Origin: Provencibacterium sp.
GTDB lineage: Bacteria > Bacillota > Clostridia > Oscillospirales > Ruminococcaceae
Assembly: GCA_022793895.1 (NCBI GenBank)
Contig: JAAWDS010000010.1
Coordinates: 62,001 to 126,000 of the forward strand
Length of the DNA: 64,000 nucleotides
Direction of reading: 5' to 3'
The translations under genes and the position numbers were made by a program. Position 1 is the first letter of the stretch, and the number at the start of each line of letters is the position of its first letter. Under the pieces are notes generated by a model. The model did no database searches, was not told where the DNA came from, and saw only the letters and a list, made by a program, of their open reading frames with translations. Positions 38,942 through 48,332 of this stretch are shown piece by piece.

Positions 38942-39321
38942 CGCAAAATCCATTTTGTCAAGAGGGAAAATCAAAATGAAGAAAACATTCTGGAAATACA
39001 TACAGCTAAAACGCAAAGCACCCTGCGAATATTTCTCAAGGTCATTCCCAAGGGAAGAATCTCTTCCCAATCTTTTTAATAATATAGAATATACTTCCAA
39101 GGAATCCGGGAAAGAATTCCCCCTAATCGCCCCACATTGTAGAAAATTTAACAATATCTCCCCCTTTTGGGGAGAATTTACGAAAAAAAACAGGCGATTT
39201 CTCTTTCTGACCATAGACGTAGAAGGCCAGTTTCTGATATAATGAATAACAATGAGGCAGGTTGCTCGTTAATTTTTTGACATGAGCAGCCTGTTATTCT
39301 CGCAAGGAGGTAGTCACAAAC

Positions 39322-39822
39322 ATGGCAAATACCATCAGCTCTCTGAAGTTCTCCGGAACAAAAGAGCAAGAAGCGCAGCTCATGGCCGTGATTGACGAGC
39401 TGCGTTCCCAGAAGGGCGCGCTCATGCCGATCATGCAGAAGGCGCAGGAGATCTACGGCTATCTGCCCATTGAGGTGCAGCAGATGATTGCCGACGGGCT
39501 CGGCATCCCGCTTGAAGAGGTATACGGCGTAGCCACCTTCTATGCGCAGTTTGCGCTCAACCCGAAGGGACGCTACAAAATTTCGGTTTGCCTGGGAACC
39601 GCCTGCTACGTAAAGGGATCGGGCGAGGTCTATGAGCGCCTGATGGAAACGCTCGGCATCAAGGGCGGCGAATGCACGCCGGACGGGAAGTTCTCGCTGG
39701 AGGCCTGCCGCTGCGTCGGCGCATGCGGCCTGGCGCCGGTCATGATGATCAACGATGAGGTTTACGGGCGGCTGAAGCCGGAGGATATCGACGACGTTCT
39801 CGCCAAATATAAAAACCGGTAA
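39322..39822 (+). CDS. NuoE-like [2Fe-2S] subunit of NAD(P)-linked hydrogenase (HndA-like)
   Basis: KAQEIYGYLPIEVQQMIADGLGIPLEEVYGVATFYAQF; CLGTACYVKGS; EACRCVGACGLAPVMMINDEVYG. Confidence 0.92.
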   Translation: MANTISSLKFSGTKEQEAQLMAVIDELRSQKGALMPIMQKAQEIYGYLPIEVQQMIADGLGIPLEEVYGVATFYAQFALNPKGRYKISVCLGTACYVKGSGEVYERLMETLGIKGGECTPDGKFSLEACRCVGACGLAPVMMINDEVYGRLKPEDIDDVLAKYKNR

Positions 39823-39827
39823 AGGCC

Positions 39828-40382
39828 ATGATGCAGGAGCTTTCGCTGAATATCCTGGATGTGGCGCAAAATTCGGTAAAAGCGCGCGCAACGCTGATTG
39901 CGATTTCGGTGGAGGAGGATGCGGCGGCGGACTTGCTGCGCATTACGATTGCGGACAACGGCTGCGGGATGACGCCGCAGGTGCTTTCCCGGGTGACGGA
40001 CCCCTTTTATACCACCCGCACCACCCGCAAGGTGGGCTTAGGCGTGCCGCTGCTCAAGATGGGCTGCGAGATGACGGACGGCCGTTTTTCCATTGAATCC
40101 GAGCCGGGAAAGGGGACAACCGTTCTCGCCGCGCTGGGACTCCGGCACATTGACCGATCGCCGCTGGGGGACATTGGCTCCACCGTCGTTTCGCTGATCC
40201 AGTGCAATCCGGACATCGATTTTGTCTACACCCACCGGACGGAAAAAGGCGAGTTTTCCGCCGATACGCGCGAATTTCGCGCCGTGCTGGAGGGGATCCC
40301 CCTTTCTTCCCCTGAGGTCGTGGCGTTTATCCGCGCATATATCGGCGAGCATTTGAACGAAATTGAAGGCGGAAGGGTATAA
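39828..40382 (+). CDS. GHKL ATPase-domain protein (no HisKA seen)
   Basis: LNILDVAQNSVKARAT; ITIADNGCGM; KVGLGVPLLKMGCEMTDG. Confidence 0.85.
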   Translation: MMQELSLNILDVAQNSVKARATLIAISVEEDAAADLLRITIADNGCGMTPQVLSRVTDPFYTTRTTRKVGLGVPLLKMGCEMTDGRFSIESEPGKGTTVLAALGLRHIDRSPLGDIGSTVVSLIQCNPDIDFVYTHRTEKGEFSADTREFRAVLEGIPLSSPEVVAFIRAYIGEHLNEIEGGRV

Positions 40383-40425
40383 GCCCTAGGGAGCCCTTCC
40401 CCGCATAGAAAGGAATCGGTTACTC

Positions 40426-40797
40426 ATGAAAAGTTTAGCGGAGTTACAGGCCCTGCGCGATAAAATGAAGAGCAGCATCGGTATCCGGGACGACGATCAG
40501 GCTTCTATCCGCGTGGTGGTAGGCATGGCCACCTGCGGCATTGCCGCAGGCGCGCGCCCGGTGCTCGCCGCGTTCACCGAGGAGGTTGCCAAGAGGCAGC
40601 TCAACAACGTCGCCGTCGGACAGACGGGCTGCATCGGCATCTGCCAATACGAGCCGGTGGTGGAGGTCTTTATGCCCGGCCAGGAGAAGGTCACTTATGT
40701 AAAAATGACCGCCGAGAAGGCGGCGCGCGTGGTCAGCGACCACCTGGTCAACGGCAACGTCGTGACCGAATACACCATCGGCGCGAACGCGAAGTAA
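40426..40797 (+). CDS. Thioredoxin-like [2Fe-2S] ferredoxin subunit (HndB-like)
   Basis: VVVGMATCGIAAGARPVLAAF; VGQTGCIGICQYEPVVEVFMP. Confidence 0.88.
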   Translation: MKSLAELQALRDKMKSSIGIRDDDQASIRVVVGMATCGIAAGARPVLAAFTEEVAKRQLNNVAVGQTGCIGICQYEPVVEVFMPGQEKVTYVKMTAEKAARVVSDHLVNGNVVTEYTIGANAK

Positions 40798-40809
40798 GGA
40801 GGAAACGCA

Positions 40810-42597
40810 ATGTATCGTTCACATGTGCTGGTCTGCGGCGGCACCGGCTGTACCTCTTCGGGCAGCGCGCAGATCATTGATACACTGGAAAAGGAGCTCA
40901 AGCGCAACGGCCTGGAAAATGAAATCAAGGTCATTAAAACCGGCTGCTTCGGCCTGTGCGCGCTGGGCCCCATCATGGTGGTCTATCCGGAGGGCGCCTT
41001 CTATTCGATGGTCCGCCCGGAGGATATCCCCGAAATCGTTTCGGAGCACCTGCTCAAAGGCCGCATCGTCACCCGGCTGCTCTATCAGGAGACGGTGGAA
41101 GCCGATACCATCAAGAGCCTGAACCACACCGATTTCTACCGCAAGCAGATGCGCGTTGCGCTCAAGAACTGCGGCGTTATCGATCCGGAGAATATCAACG
41201 AGTACATAGCCTACGACGGTTATCAGGCGCTCGGCAAGGTCCTCACCGAGATGGCCCCCGCCGAGGTCATTGAAGAGATTAAGAAGAGCGGGCTGCGCGG
41301 CCGCGGCGGCGCGGGCTTCCCGACCGGCCTCAAGTGGAGCTTTGCCGCTAAATATGAGGACGATCAAAAATATGTTTGCTGCAACGCCGACGAGGGCGAC
41401 CCCGGCGCGTTCATGGACCGCTCCATTCTGGAAGGCGATCCGAACGTGGTCATTGAAGCAATGGCCATTGCAGGCTACGCCATTGGCGCCAGCCAAGGCT
41501 ACGTCTACATCCGCGCCGAATACCCCATTGCCGTTAAGCGCCTGACCATCGCCATCAACGAGGCGCGCGAGATGGGCTTCTTGGGCAAGGATATTTTCGG
41601 CACCGGCTTTGACTTCGACTTGGATATCCGCCTGGGCGCAGGCGCGTTCGTCTGCGGCGAGGAAACCGCGCTGATGACCTCGATCGAAGGCCACCGCGGC
41701 GAGCCGCGTCCCCGCCCGCCGTTCCCGGCCGAGAAGGGCCTCTTCCAGAAGCCCTCGGTCCTCAACAATGTCGAGACCTATGCGAATATCCCCCAGATCA
41801 TCCTCAAGGGCGCGGACTGGTTCAACCAGATCGGCACCGAGAAGAGCAAGGGAACCAAGGTCTTTGCTCTCGGCGGCAAGATCAACAACACCGGCCTGGT
41901 GGAAGTCCCGATGGGCACCACCCTGCGCACCATCGTCGAGGAGATCGGCGGCGGCATCCCCGGCGGCAAGAAGTTTAAAGCCGCGCAGACCGGCGGCCCC
42001 TCCGGCGGCTGCATCCCGGCCGAGCATCTCGACGTTCCGATCGATTATGATAACCTCCTGGCCATTGGCTCGATGATGGGCTCCGGCGGCCTGATCGTTA
42101 TGGACGAGGACACCTGCATGGTGGATATCGCCAAGTTCTTCTTAGAGTTCACGGTGGACGAGAGCTGCGGCAAGTGCACCCCCTGCCGCATCGGCACCAA
42201 GCGGATGTATGAAATCCTCGACAAGATCTCCAAGGGCAAGGCCCACGTGGAGGATCTCGACCGGCTCGATAAGCTCGCCCAGTATATTAAGGATAACGCG
42301 CTGTGCGGCCTCGGCCAGACGGCCCCGAACCCGGTGCTTTCGACCATCCGCTACTTCCGCGACGAGTATTTGGCTCACATCGTGGATAAGCGCTGCCCGG
42401 CCGGCGTTTGCAAAGAGCTGATGAACTACTACATCGACGAGCAGAAATGTAAGGGCTGTACCCTCTGCGCCCGCAACTGCCCGGTCGGCGCAATCAGCGG
42501 CAACATCAAGGAGCCGCATATCATCGACCGCAGCAAGTGCATCAAGTGCGGCGCCTGCATGGAGAAGTGCAAGTTCGGCGCAATCGAGAAGCATTAA
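40810..42597 (+). CDS. NuoF-like FMN/NAD(P)-binding subunit (HndC-like)
   Basis: LRGRGGAGFPTGLKWSF, CNADEGDPGAFMDRS, ESCGKCTPCRIGTKRM, C-terminal 2x[4Fe-4S]. Confidence 0.93.
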   Translation: MYRSHVLVCGGTGCTSSGSAQIIDTLEKELKRNGLENEIKVIKTGCFGLCALGPIMVVYPEGAFYSMVRPEDIPEIVSEHLLKGRIVTRLLYQETVEADTIKSLNHTDFYRKQMRVALKNCGVIDPENINEYIAYDGYQALGKVLTEMAPAEVIEEIKKSGLRGRGGAGFPTGLKWSFAAKYEDDQKYVCCNADEGDPGAFMDRSILEGDPNVVIEAMAIAGYAIGASQGYVYIRAEYPIAVKRLTIAINEAREMGFLGKDIFGTGFDFDLDIRLGAGAFVCGEETALMTSIEGHRGEPRPRPPFPAEKGLFQKPSVLNNVETYANIPQIILKGADWFNQIGTEKSKGTKVFALGGKINNTGLVEVPMGTTLRTIVEEIGGGIPGGKKFKAAQTGGPSGGCIPAEHLDVPIDYDNLLAIGSMMGSGGLIVMDEDTCMVDIAKFFLEFTVDESCGKCTPCRIGTKRMYEILDKISKGKAHVEDLDRLDKLAQYIKDNALCGLGQTAPNPVLSTIRYFRDEYLAHIVDKRCPAGVCKELMNYYIDEQKCKGCTLCARNCPVGAISGNIKEPHIIDRSKCIKCGACMEKCKFGAIEKH

Positions 42598-42762
42598 GCC
42601 CCTTCCCCGCCGCCCGCCGGGCTGCGCGGTTTTTCCCAAACAAGCTCCGGCAGGCAACCCGTTTCGCGCCTGTCCTCGCCGAAGGCGGCAAGGGCATGGC
42701 TGCGCCGGACAGGGCGCCCAACGCGCGCCTTGCACAAATCCCCAGAAAGGAATGGTCGTTTA

Positions 42763-44511
42763 ATGGAAATGGTCAATATCAAGATAAACGGGCTTCCCCT
42801 GAGCGTACCGAAGGGAAGCACCATCCTCGAAGCGGCCCGTCAGGCCGGTATCGAGATCCCTACATTGTGTTTCCTGCGTGATATCAATGAGATCGGCGCT
42901 TGCCGCATCTGCGTGGTCGAGGTAAAGGGCGCCCGCTCGCTGGTCGCCTCCTGCGTCTACCCGGTCAACGAGGGCATGGAGGTCTTTACCAACTCCGCCC
43001 GCGTTCAGGAGTCCCGTAAAACCACGCTGGAGCTGATTCTCTCGGACCACGAGAAAAACTGCCTGTTCTGCGTGCGCAGCGGGAACTGCGAGCTGCAAAA
43101 GCTCGCGCAGGAATATGGGCTCAGCGACCCGACGGCCTGGGCGGGCGAGACCAACCGGTATGAGATTGACGACTCGGCTACCCACATGTGGCGCAACAAC
43201 AACAAGTGCATCCTCTGCCGGCGGTGCGCGGCCGTCTGCGAGAAGAACCAGGCGGTCGGCGTTATCGGCGCGAACGATCGCGGCTTTAAGACCCACATCG
43301 GCTGTGCGTTCGAGCTCGACCTGGCGCAGACGCCCTGCGTTAGCTGCGGACAGTGCATCACCGTCTGCCCGGTCGGCGCTATCGGCGAAAAGGACGACGG
43401 GCCGAAGGTCACCGCCGCCCTGCGCGATCCGGAGAAATATGTGGTGGTGCAGGCTGCGCCTTCCATCCGCGCCACGCTCGGCGAGGAGTTCGGCCTGCCG
43501 GTCGGCTCCAATGTGGAGGGCAAGATGGCGGCCGCTCTGCGCCGCCTCGGCTTCGATAAGGTGTTCGATACCGACTTCGGCGCCGATCTCACCATCATGG
43601 AGGAGGCCAACGAGCTGGTAGAACGGGTCCAGAACGGCGGCAAGCTGCCGATGATTACCTCCTGCTCGCCCGGCTGGATCAACTTCTGTGAAATGTATTA
43701 CCCCGATATGCTCGATAACCTTTCGAGCTGCAAGAGCCCGCAGCAGATGTTCGGCGCAGTGATCAAGACCTGGTATGCAAAGAAGGAGAACCTCGATCCG
43801 AAGAATATCGTCAGCGTGTCAGTCATGCCCTGCACGGCGAAGAAGTATGAAATCGGCCGTGAGGATCAGAGCGCGGCGGGCGTGCCGGATCTCGACATCA
43901 CCATCACCACCCGCGAGCTGGCGCGGCTCATCCGCGCGGCGGGCATTGACTTCGCCAACCTGCCGGATGAGGAGTTCGATACCCCGCTCGGCATCGCTTC
44001 GGGCGCCGGGCACATCTTCGGCGCGACCGGCGGCGTGATGGAGGCGGCGCTGCGCACCGCTTACGAAACGATCACCGGTGAGAAGGCCGGTTCGCTCGAA
44101 TGGAAAGAGGTCCGCGGGACCGAGGGCGTCAAGGAAGCCAGCTACAAGGTGGGTGCGCTCACCGTGAACGTAGCGGTTGCCAGCGGCCTCTCCAACGCCC
44201 GCAAGGTGCTCGATGCGGTCAAGAGCGGCGAGAAGGACTATACCTTCATCGAGATCATGGCCTGCCCAGGCGGTTGCGTCAACGGCGGCGGCCAGCCCAT
44301 TCAGCCCGCTTCGGTGCGCAACTTCACCGATCTCAAGGCGTTGCGCGCCAAGGCCCTCTACGAAGAGGATGCCGGTATGGATCTGCGCAAGAGCCATGAG
44401 AACCCCGCCATTCAGGAGCTCTATCGGGACTTCCTCGAAAAGCCGGGCAGCCATGTAGCCCACGAGGTCCTGCACACCTCTTATAAGGCGAGAAAGCGCT
44501 ATACCGTTTAA
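42763..44511 (+). CDS. FeFe hydrogenase catalytic subunit (HndD/HydA-like)
   Basis: N-terminal [2Fe-2S], HEKNCLFCVRSGNCELQ, 2x[4Fe-4S], TSCSPGW / MPCTAKKYE / MACPGGCVNGGGQP, C-terminal SSU-like domain. Confidence 0.93.
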   Translation: MEMVNIKINGLPLSVPKGSTILEAARQAGIEIPTLCFLRDINEIGACRICVVEVKGARSLVASCVYPVNEGMEVFTNSARVQESRKTTLELILSDHEKNCLFCVRSGNCELQKLAQEYGLSDPTAWAGETNRYEIDDSATHMWRNNNKCILCRRCAAVCEKNQAVGVIGANDRGFKTHIGCAFELDLAQTPCVSCGQCITVCPVGAIGEKDDGPKVTAALRDPEKYVVVQAAPSIRATLGEEFGLPVGSNVEGKMAAALRRLGFDKVFDTDFGADLTIMEEANELVERVQNGGKLPMITSCSPGWINFCEMYYPDMLDNLSSCKSPQQMFGAVIKTWYAKKENLDPKNIVSVSVMPCTAKKYEIGREDQSAAGVPDLDITITTRELARLIRAAGIDFANLPDEEFDTPLGIASGAGHIFGATGGVMEAALRTAYETITGEKAGSLEWKEVRGTEGVKEASYKVGALTVNVAVASGLSNARKVLDAVKSGEKDYTFIEIMACPGGCVNGGGQPIQPASVRNFTDLKALRAKALYEEDAGMDLRKSHENPAIQELYRDFLEKPGSHVAHEVLHTSYKARKRYTV

Positions 44512-44579
44512 AAGGGCGGTTTTGTCCGCAGATAGAGGGCAAAATCCCGCTCAGGTAGAGATAAAGGATCTTTTTTAGA

Positions 44580-44623
44580 GGGGCCGCTGCAAAATACAAT
44601 GTATTTTGCAGCGGCCCCTTTTT
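44580..44623 (+). terminator. Terminator of hydrogenase operon
   Basis: GGGGCCGCTGCAAAATAC-AAT-GTATTTTGCAGCGGCCCC-TTTTT (18-bp perfect stem). Confidence 0.92.
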
Positions 44624-44810
44624 GTTTAACCGGATTTCCGTTTTCTCCTTTCCGGAGGATCCGATCAACTTTTTAAACGGCAGGCGGATAACCGGCGCGG
44701 ATGTCCGGGAATACTAACCCCAGCCCTTTTGGAAGCGCACATAACCTTTTTAAAAATTTGTGCAAAAAAACGAAGGCTTTCGACAAGAGAAAAGGCTTAT
44801 AATAAGAGTT

Positions 44811-44939
44811 CCCGAATCCATAGCCTCTATTTATTCGGGAGATAAGCGGTGTTCAAAGGACCGTGATTAGCTATTTTAATAAAATTACACATCATTAATT
44901 GGTTATCTTTTTGGAAGCAACCGGGATTGCTTTTGTCAT
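44811..44939 (+). ncRNA. Candidate small/leader RNA between hydrogenase and glycogen operons
   Basis: TATAAT ~10 nt upstream; CCCGAAT...ATTCGGG hairpin near the 5' end; terminator-like AAGCAA-CCGGGA-TTGCTTTTG near the 3' end. Confidence 0.35.
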
Positions 44940-44975
44940 TTTTTACAATAATTCCTTATCTCCTTATTTTCTACC

Positions 44976-45038
44976 AATATAGTGGAAATAATTCTGTGCA
45001 GTAGAGACAAATGAGCCTTTTAATTTTACCACTATATT
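44976..45038. repeat. 10-bp inverted repeat upstream of glgB promoter
   Basis: AATATAGTGG ... CCACTATATT separated by 43 nt. Confidence 0.7.
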
Positions 45039-45059
45039 TACGATATTGACGAAAAACAG

Positions 45060-45088
45060 TTGAATCTACCGGCAAAAAATGTTATGAT
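45060..45088 (+). promoter_or_regulatory. glgB promoter TTGAAT-N17-TATGAT
   Basis: 17-nt spacing upstream of the glgB ATG at 45121. Confidence 0.6.
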
Positions 45089-45120
45089 ATGGATAAAGTA
45101 AAAAAGAGGACGGGATTGGG

Positions 45121-47058
45121 ATGTGCGCTAAAAAGAATGCGGAACAGCTTTACCTATTTCACCAGGGCACCTTCTACAACGCGTTCGAATTTATGGGCGC
45201 GCACCGCGCAAAAAAGCGCGGGATAGAGGGATGGATTTTCCGCGTATGGGCCCCGAACGCAAAGGCGGTTTCGGTGACAGGCGATTTCAATGGCTGGGAT
45301 CCTCTCAAAAACCCCATGAAAAAGTTGAGCGGCGAAGGGGTTTATGAAGCCTTTATTCCGGGAGGGGAATCGGGCCAAAATTATAAATACTGCATCACAA
45401 CCGCCGGCGGGGAGCAGCGCTATAAGGCCGATCCCTATGGCTTCTGTTTCGAAAACGCTTTGGAGCGTTCCTCCCGGCTCTGGGATCTGGAGGGCTACCG
45501 CTGGCGCGACAGCAAGTGGATGTCCGCGCGCGGGGATGGAAACCCCACGCAGAAGCCGATGAACATCTATGAGGTGCACCTGGGTTCCTTCACCCGCAAG
45601 GAGGACGGCAGCCCCTATTCCTACCGGGAGCTGGCCGGACAGCTGACGCGCTACGCGGTGGAGATGGGCTATACCCACATCGAGCTCATGCCCATTACCG
45701 AATACCCTTACGACGGAAGCTGGGGCTACCAGGTCACCGGGTATTACGCGCCCACCTCCCGCTATGGATCCCCGCAGGACTTCATGTATTTTGTGGATGA
45801 GTGCCACCGCAAGGGCTTGGGCGTGATCATGGATTGGGTCCCCGCTCATTTCCCCAAGGATGCCTGCGGCCTTTACCGCTTTGACGGAGATTGCTGCTAT
45901 GAATACGCGGACGAGCTCAAGCAGGAGCACAAGGCCTGGGGAACGATGGTATTTGATTATGGCCGCACCGAGGTCATGAGCTTTCTCATCTCCAACGTGC
46001 AGTTCTGGGTGAAGCATTACCATATCGACGGGATCCGGGTGGACGCCGTGGCCTCGATGCTCTATCTGGACTATGACCGCGGGGCGGGTCAATGGCGTCC
46101 CAACAAAAACGGCGGACATGAGAATCTGGAGGCGGTCGCTTTCTTACGAAAGCTCAACGAGACGGTGCTCTCCGATAATCCGGGCGTGCTGATGATCGCC
46201 GAGGAATCGACGGCCTGGCCGCTTGTCACCCGTCCGCCGCAGGCGGGAGGGCTCGGCTTCAACTTCAAGTGGAACATGGGGTGGATGAACGACATCCTGC
46301 AATATTTTTCGCTGGACCCGCTGGCGCGCAGCTACCACCACGACAAGCTGACCTTCCCGATGTTTTATGCGTTCAGCGAGAACTTTATCCTGCCCATCTC
46401 CCACGATGAGGTGGTGCACGGCAAGTGCTCGATGATGGGCAAGATGCCCGGCGAATACCTGCAAAAGTTTGCCGCCCTGCGCGCCTTCTTCGGCTATATG
46501 ATCTCCTTCCCAGGCAAAAAGCTGACCTTTATGGGGCAGGAGTTCGGCCAGTTCACCGAGTGGAACTATGAGAAGGGGTTGGATTGGCTGCTCTTGAATT
46601 ATGAAAACCACCGCGGCCTGCGGGATTATGTGCGCGAAGCGAACCGCTTCTACCTCAAGAACAAGGCGTTTTGGCAGGTGGAGGATTCCTGGGAGGGCTT
46701 CCGGTGGACGGTGGCGGATGATTCGAGCAATTCGGTTATCAGCTACCGGCGCATCGATGAAAAGGAGAACGAGGTTCTCGTGGTTTGCAATTTCACACCG
46801 GTCCTGCGCGAGCATTACCGCATCGGCGTGCCGAAGGCCAGGGCCTATCAGGAGCTGCTTAATTCCGATGAGACCCGCTTTGGCGGGAGCGGGGCGGGCA
46901 ACGCGGGCGTCATCCTGGTAGAGAGCGAGCCGATGCACGGCTCGGACTACTCGATTGAGCTCACGCTGCCGCCGCTGTCCACCCTCTATCTGCGCGGCCT
47001 AAAGCGGCTGCCAAAGGAAAAACCTGTATCAAATACCTCGAAGGGGGATTGCATATGA
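45121..47058 (+). CDS. glgB: 1,4-alpha-glucan branching enzyme
   Basis: [69 protein letters not shown]. Confidence 0.95.
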   Translation: MCAKKNAEQLYLFHQGTFYNAFEFMGAHRAKKRGIEGWIFRVWAPNAKAVSVTGDFNGWDPLKNPMKKLSGEGVYEAFIPGGESGQNYKYCITTAGGEQRYKADPYGFCFENALERSSRLWDLEGYRWRDSKWMSARGDGNPTQKPMNIYEVHLGSFTRKEDGSPYSYRELAGQLTRYAVEMGYTHIELMPITEYPYDGSWGYQVTGYYAPTSRYGSPQDFMYFVDECHRKGLGVIMDWVPAHFPKDACGLYRFDGDCCYEYADELKQEHKAWGTMVFDYGRTEVMSFLISNVQFWVKHYHIDGIRVDAVASMLYLDYDRGAGQWRPNKNGGHENLEAVAFLRKLNETVLSDNPGVLMIAEESTAWPLVTRPPQAGGLGFNFKWNMGWMNDILQYFSLDPLARSYHHDKLTFPMFYAFSENFILPISHDEVVHGKCSMMGKMPGEYLQKFAALRAFFGYMISFPGKKLTFMGQEFGQFTEWNYEKGLDWLLLNYENHRGLRDYVREANRFYLKNKAFWQVEDSWEGFRWTVADDSSNSVISYRRIDEKENEVLVVCNFTPVLREHYRIGVPKARAYQELLNSDETRFGGSGAGNAGVILVESEPMHGSDYSIELTLPPLSTLYLRGLKRLPKEKPVSNTSKGDCI

Positions 47059-48272
47059 ATATCAAAAAGGAATGGATCGCCATGCTGCTTGCAGGCGGCC
47101 AGGGGAGCCGGCTCTATTCGCTGACCCGCCGTCTGGCCAAGCCGGCGGTGCCATTCGGGGGAAAGTACCGCATTATCGATTTCCCGCTCTCCAACTGCGT
47201 AAATTCGGGCATCGATACGGTGGGCGTGCTGACCCAATACCAACCGCTGATCCTGAATGAGTATATCGGCAACGGCCAGCCCTGGGATCTCGACCGGATT
47301 AACGGCGGCGTTTTCGTGTTGCCGCCTTACCAGAAGAGCTCGGGGTCGGACTGGTATACCGGTACGGCGAACGCCATCTACCAGAATATCGCGTTCATCG
47401 AGCGCTATGATCCGGAATATGTGGTTATCCTCTCAGGCGACCACATCTATAAGATGGATTATTCCAAGATGCTCGCTTACCACAAGGAGAAGGATGCGGA
47501 CGCCACCATCGCCGTCATCAAGGTCCCGATGGAGGAGGCCAGCCGCTTCGGCATCATGAACGCCTACCCAGACGGAAAGATCTATGAGTTCCAGGAAAAG
47601 CCGCCGGAACCGAAGAGCGACCTGGCTTCTATGGGTATTTACATATTTACCTGGAAGAAGCTGAAAAAATATCTGGAAGATGACGAGCTGGATCCCATCT
47701 CCCAGAAGGACTTTGGAAAGAACATCATCCCCGCCATGCTCGATGCAGGGGAGAAGATGTTTGCCTATCCCTTCGAGGGCTATTGGAAGGATGTCGGAAC
47801 GATCGACAGCCTCTGGGAAGCGAACATGGATTTGCTGGACCCGAAGGTGCCGCTGGAGCTCTACGATCCCCAGTGGAAGATCTATGCGCGCAACCCGGTG
47901 ATGCCGCCGCACTATGTTTCCCCCTCCTCCAGCGTGCAGAACTCGATGATCACCGAGGGCTGCTTTGTGGAAGGGCTCATCGATTTCTCTATCCTCTTTG
48001 CCGGCGTCACCGTTGAGGAGGGCGCTGTGGTGCGCGACAGCATCGTAATGCCCGGAACGGTGATCAAGAAGGGGGCCAAGGTGGAATACTCCATCATTGC
48101 GGAGAACTGTGTGATCGGCGAAAACGCCCGCATCGGCGCGCGCCCTGAGGATATTGCCGATAAGGACACCTGGGGCGTGACGGTACTCGGCGAATCGGTC
48201 GAGGTGGCGGCGGGGCAGGTTGTGCCGCCCAAGGCGATGCTGGAGTCCGGCCCGAAGGAGGGGAAGGCTTGA
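47055..48272 (+). CDS. glgC: Glucose-1-phosphate adenylyltransferase
   Basis: [48 protein letters not shown] overlap with glgB. Confidence 0.96.
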   Translation: MNIKKEWIAMLLAGGQGSRLYSLTRRLAKPAVPFGGKYRIIDFPLSNCVNSGIDTVGVLTQYQPLILNEYIGNGQPWDLDRINGGVFVLPPYQKSSGSDWYTGTANAIYQNIAFIERYDPEYVVILSGDHIYKMDYSKMLAYHKEKDADATIAVIKVPMEEASRFGIMNAYPDGKIYEFQEKPPEPKSDLASMGIYIFTWKKLKKYLEDDELDPISQKDFGKNIIPAMLDAGEKMFAYPFEGYWKDVGTIDSLWEANMDLLDPKVPLELYDPQWKIYARNPVMPPHYVSPSSSVQNSMITEGCFVEGLIDFSILFAGVTVEEGAVVRDSIVMPGTVIKKGAKVEYSIIAENCVIGENARIGARPEDIADKDTWGVTVLGESVEVAAGQVVPPKAMLESGPKEGKA

Positions 48273-48332
48273 GGACCTTTCAGCCTGGAGGTTGAAAACG
48301 GTTTTCGAGCTTTTAGAAAGGAAGGATTTCAT

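Noticed and set aside
38909-39242. Small ORFs on both strands in the GntR-hydrogenase intergenic region
   Set aside because: Overlap the operator palindrome and each other, no RBS or recognisable domain; probably non-coding AT-rich sequence.
44796-44939. Known riboswitch classes (c-di-GMP-I/II, preQ1, T-box) for the pre-glgB leader
   Set aside because: Hallmark sequences of those classes were not found by eye; left as an unclassified candidate RNA.
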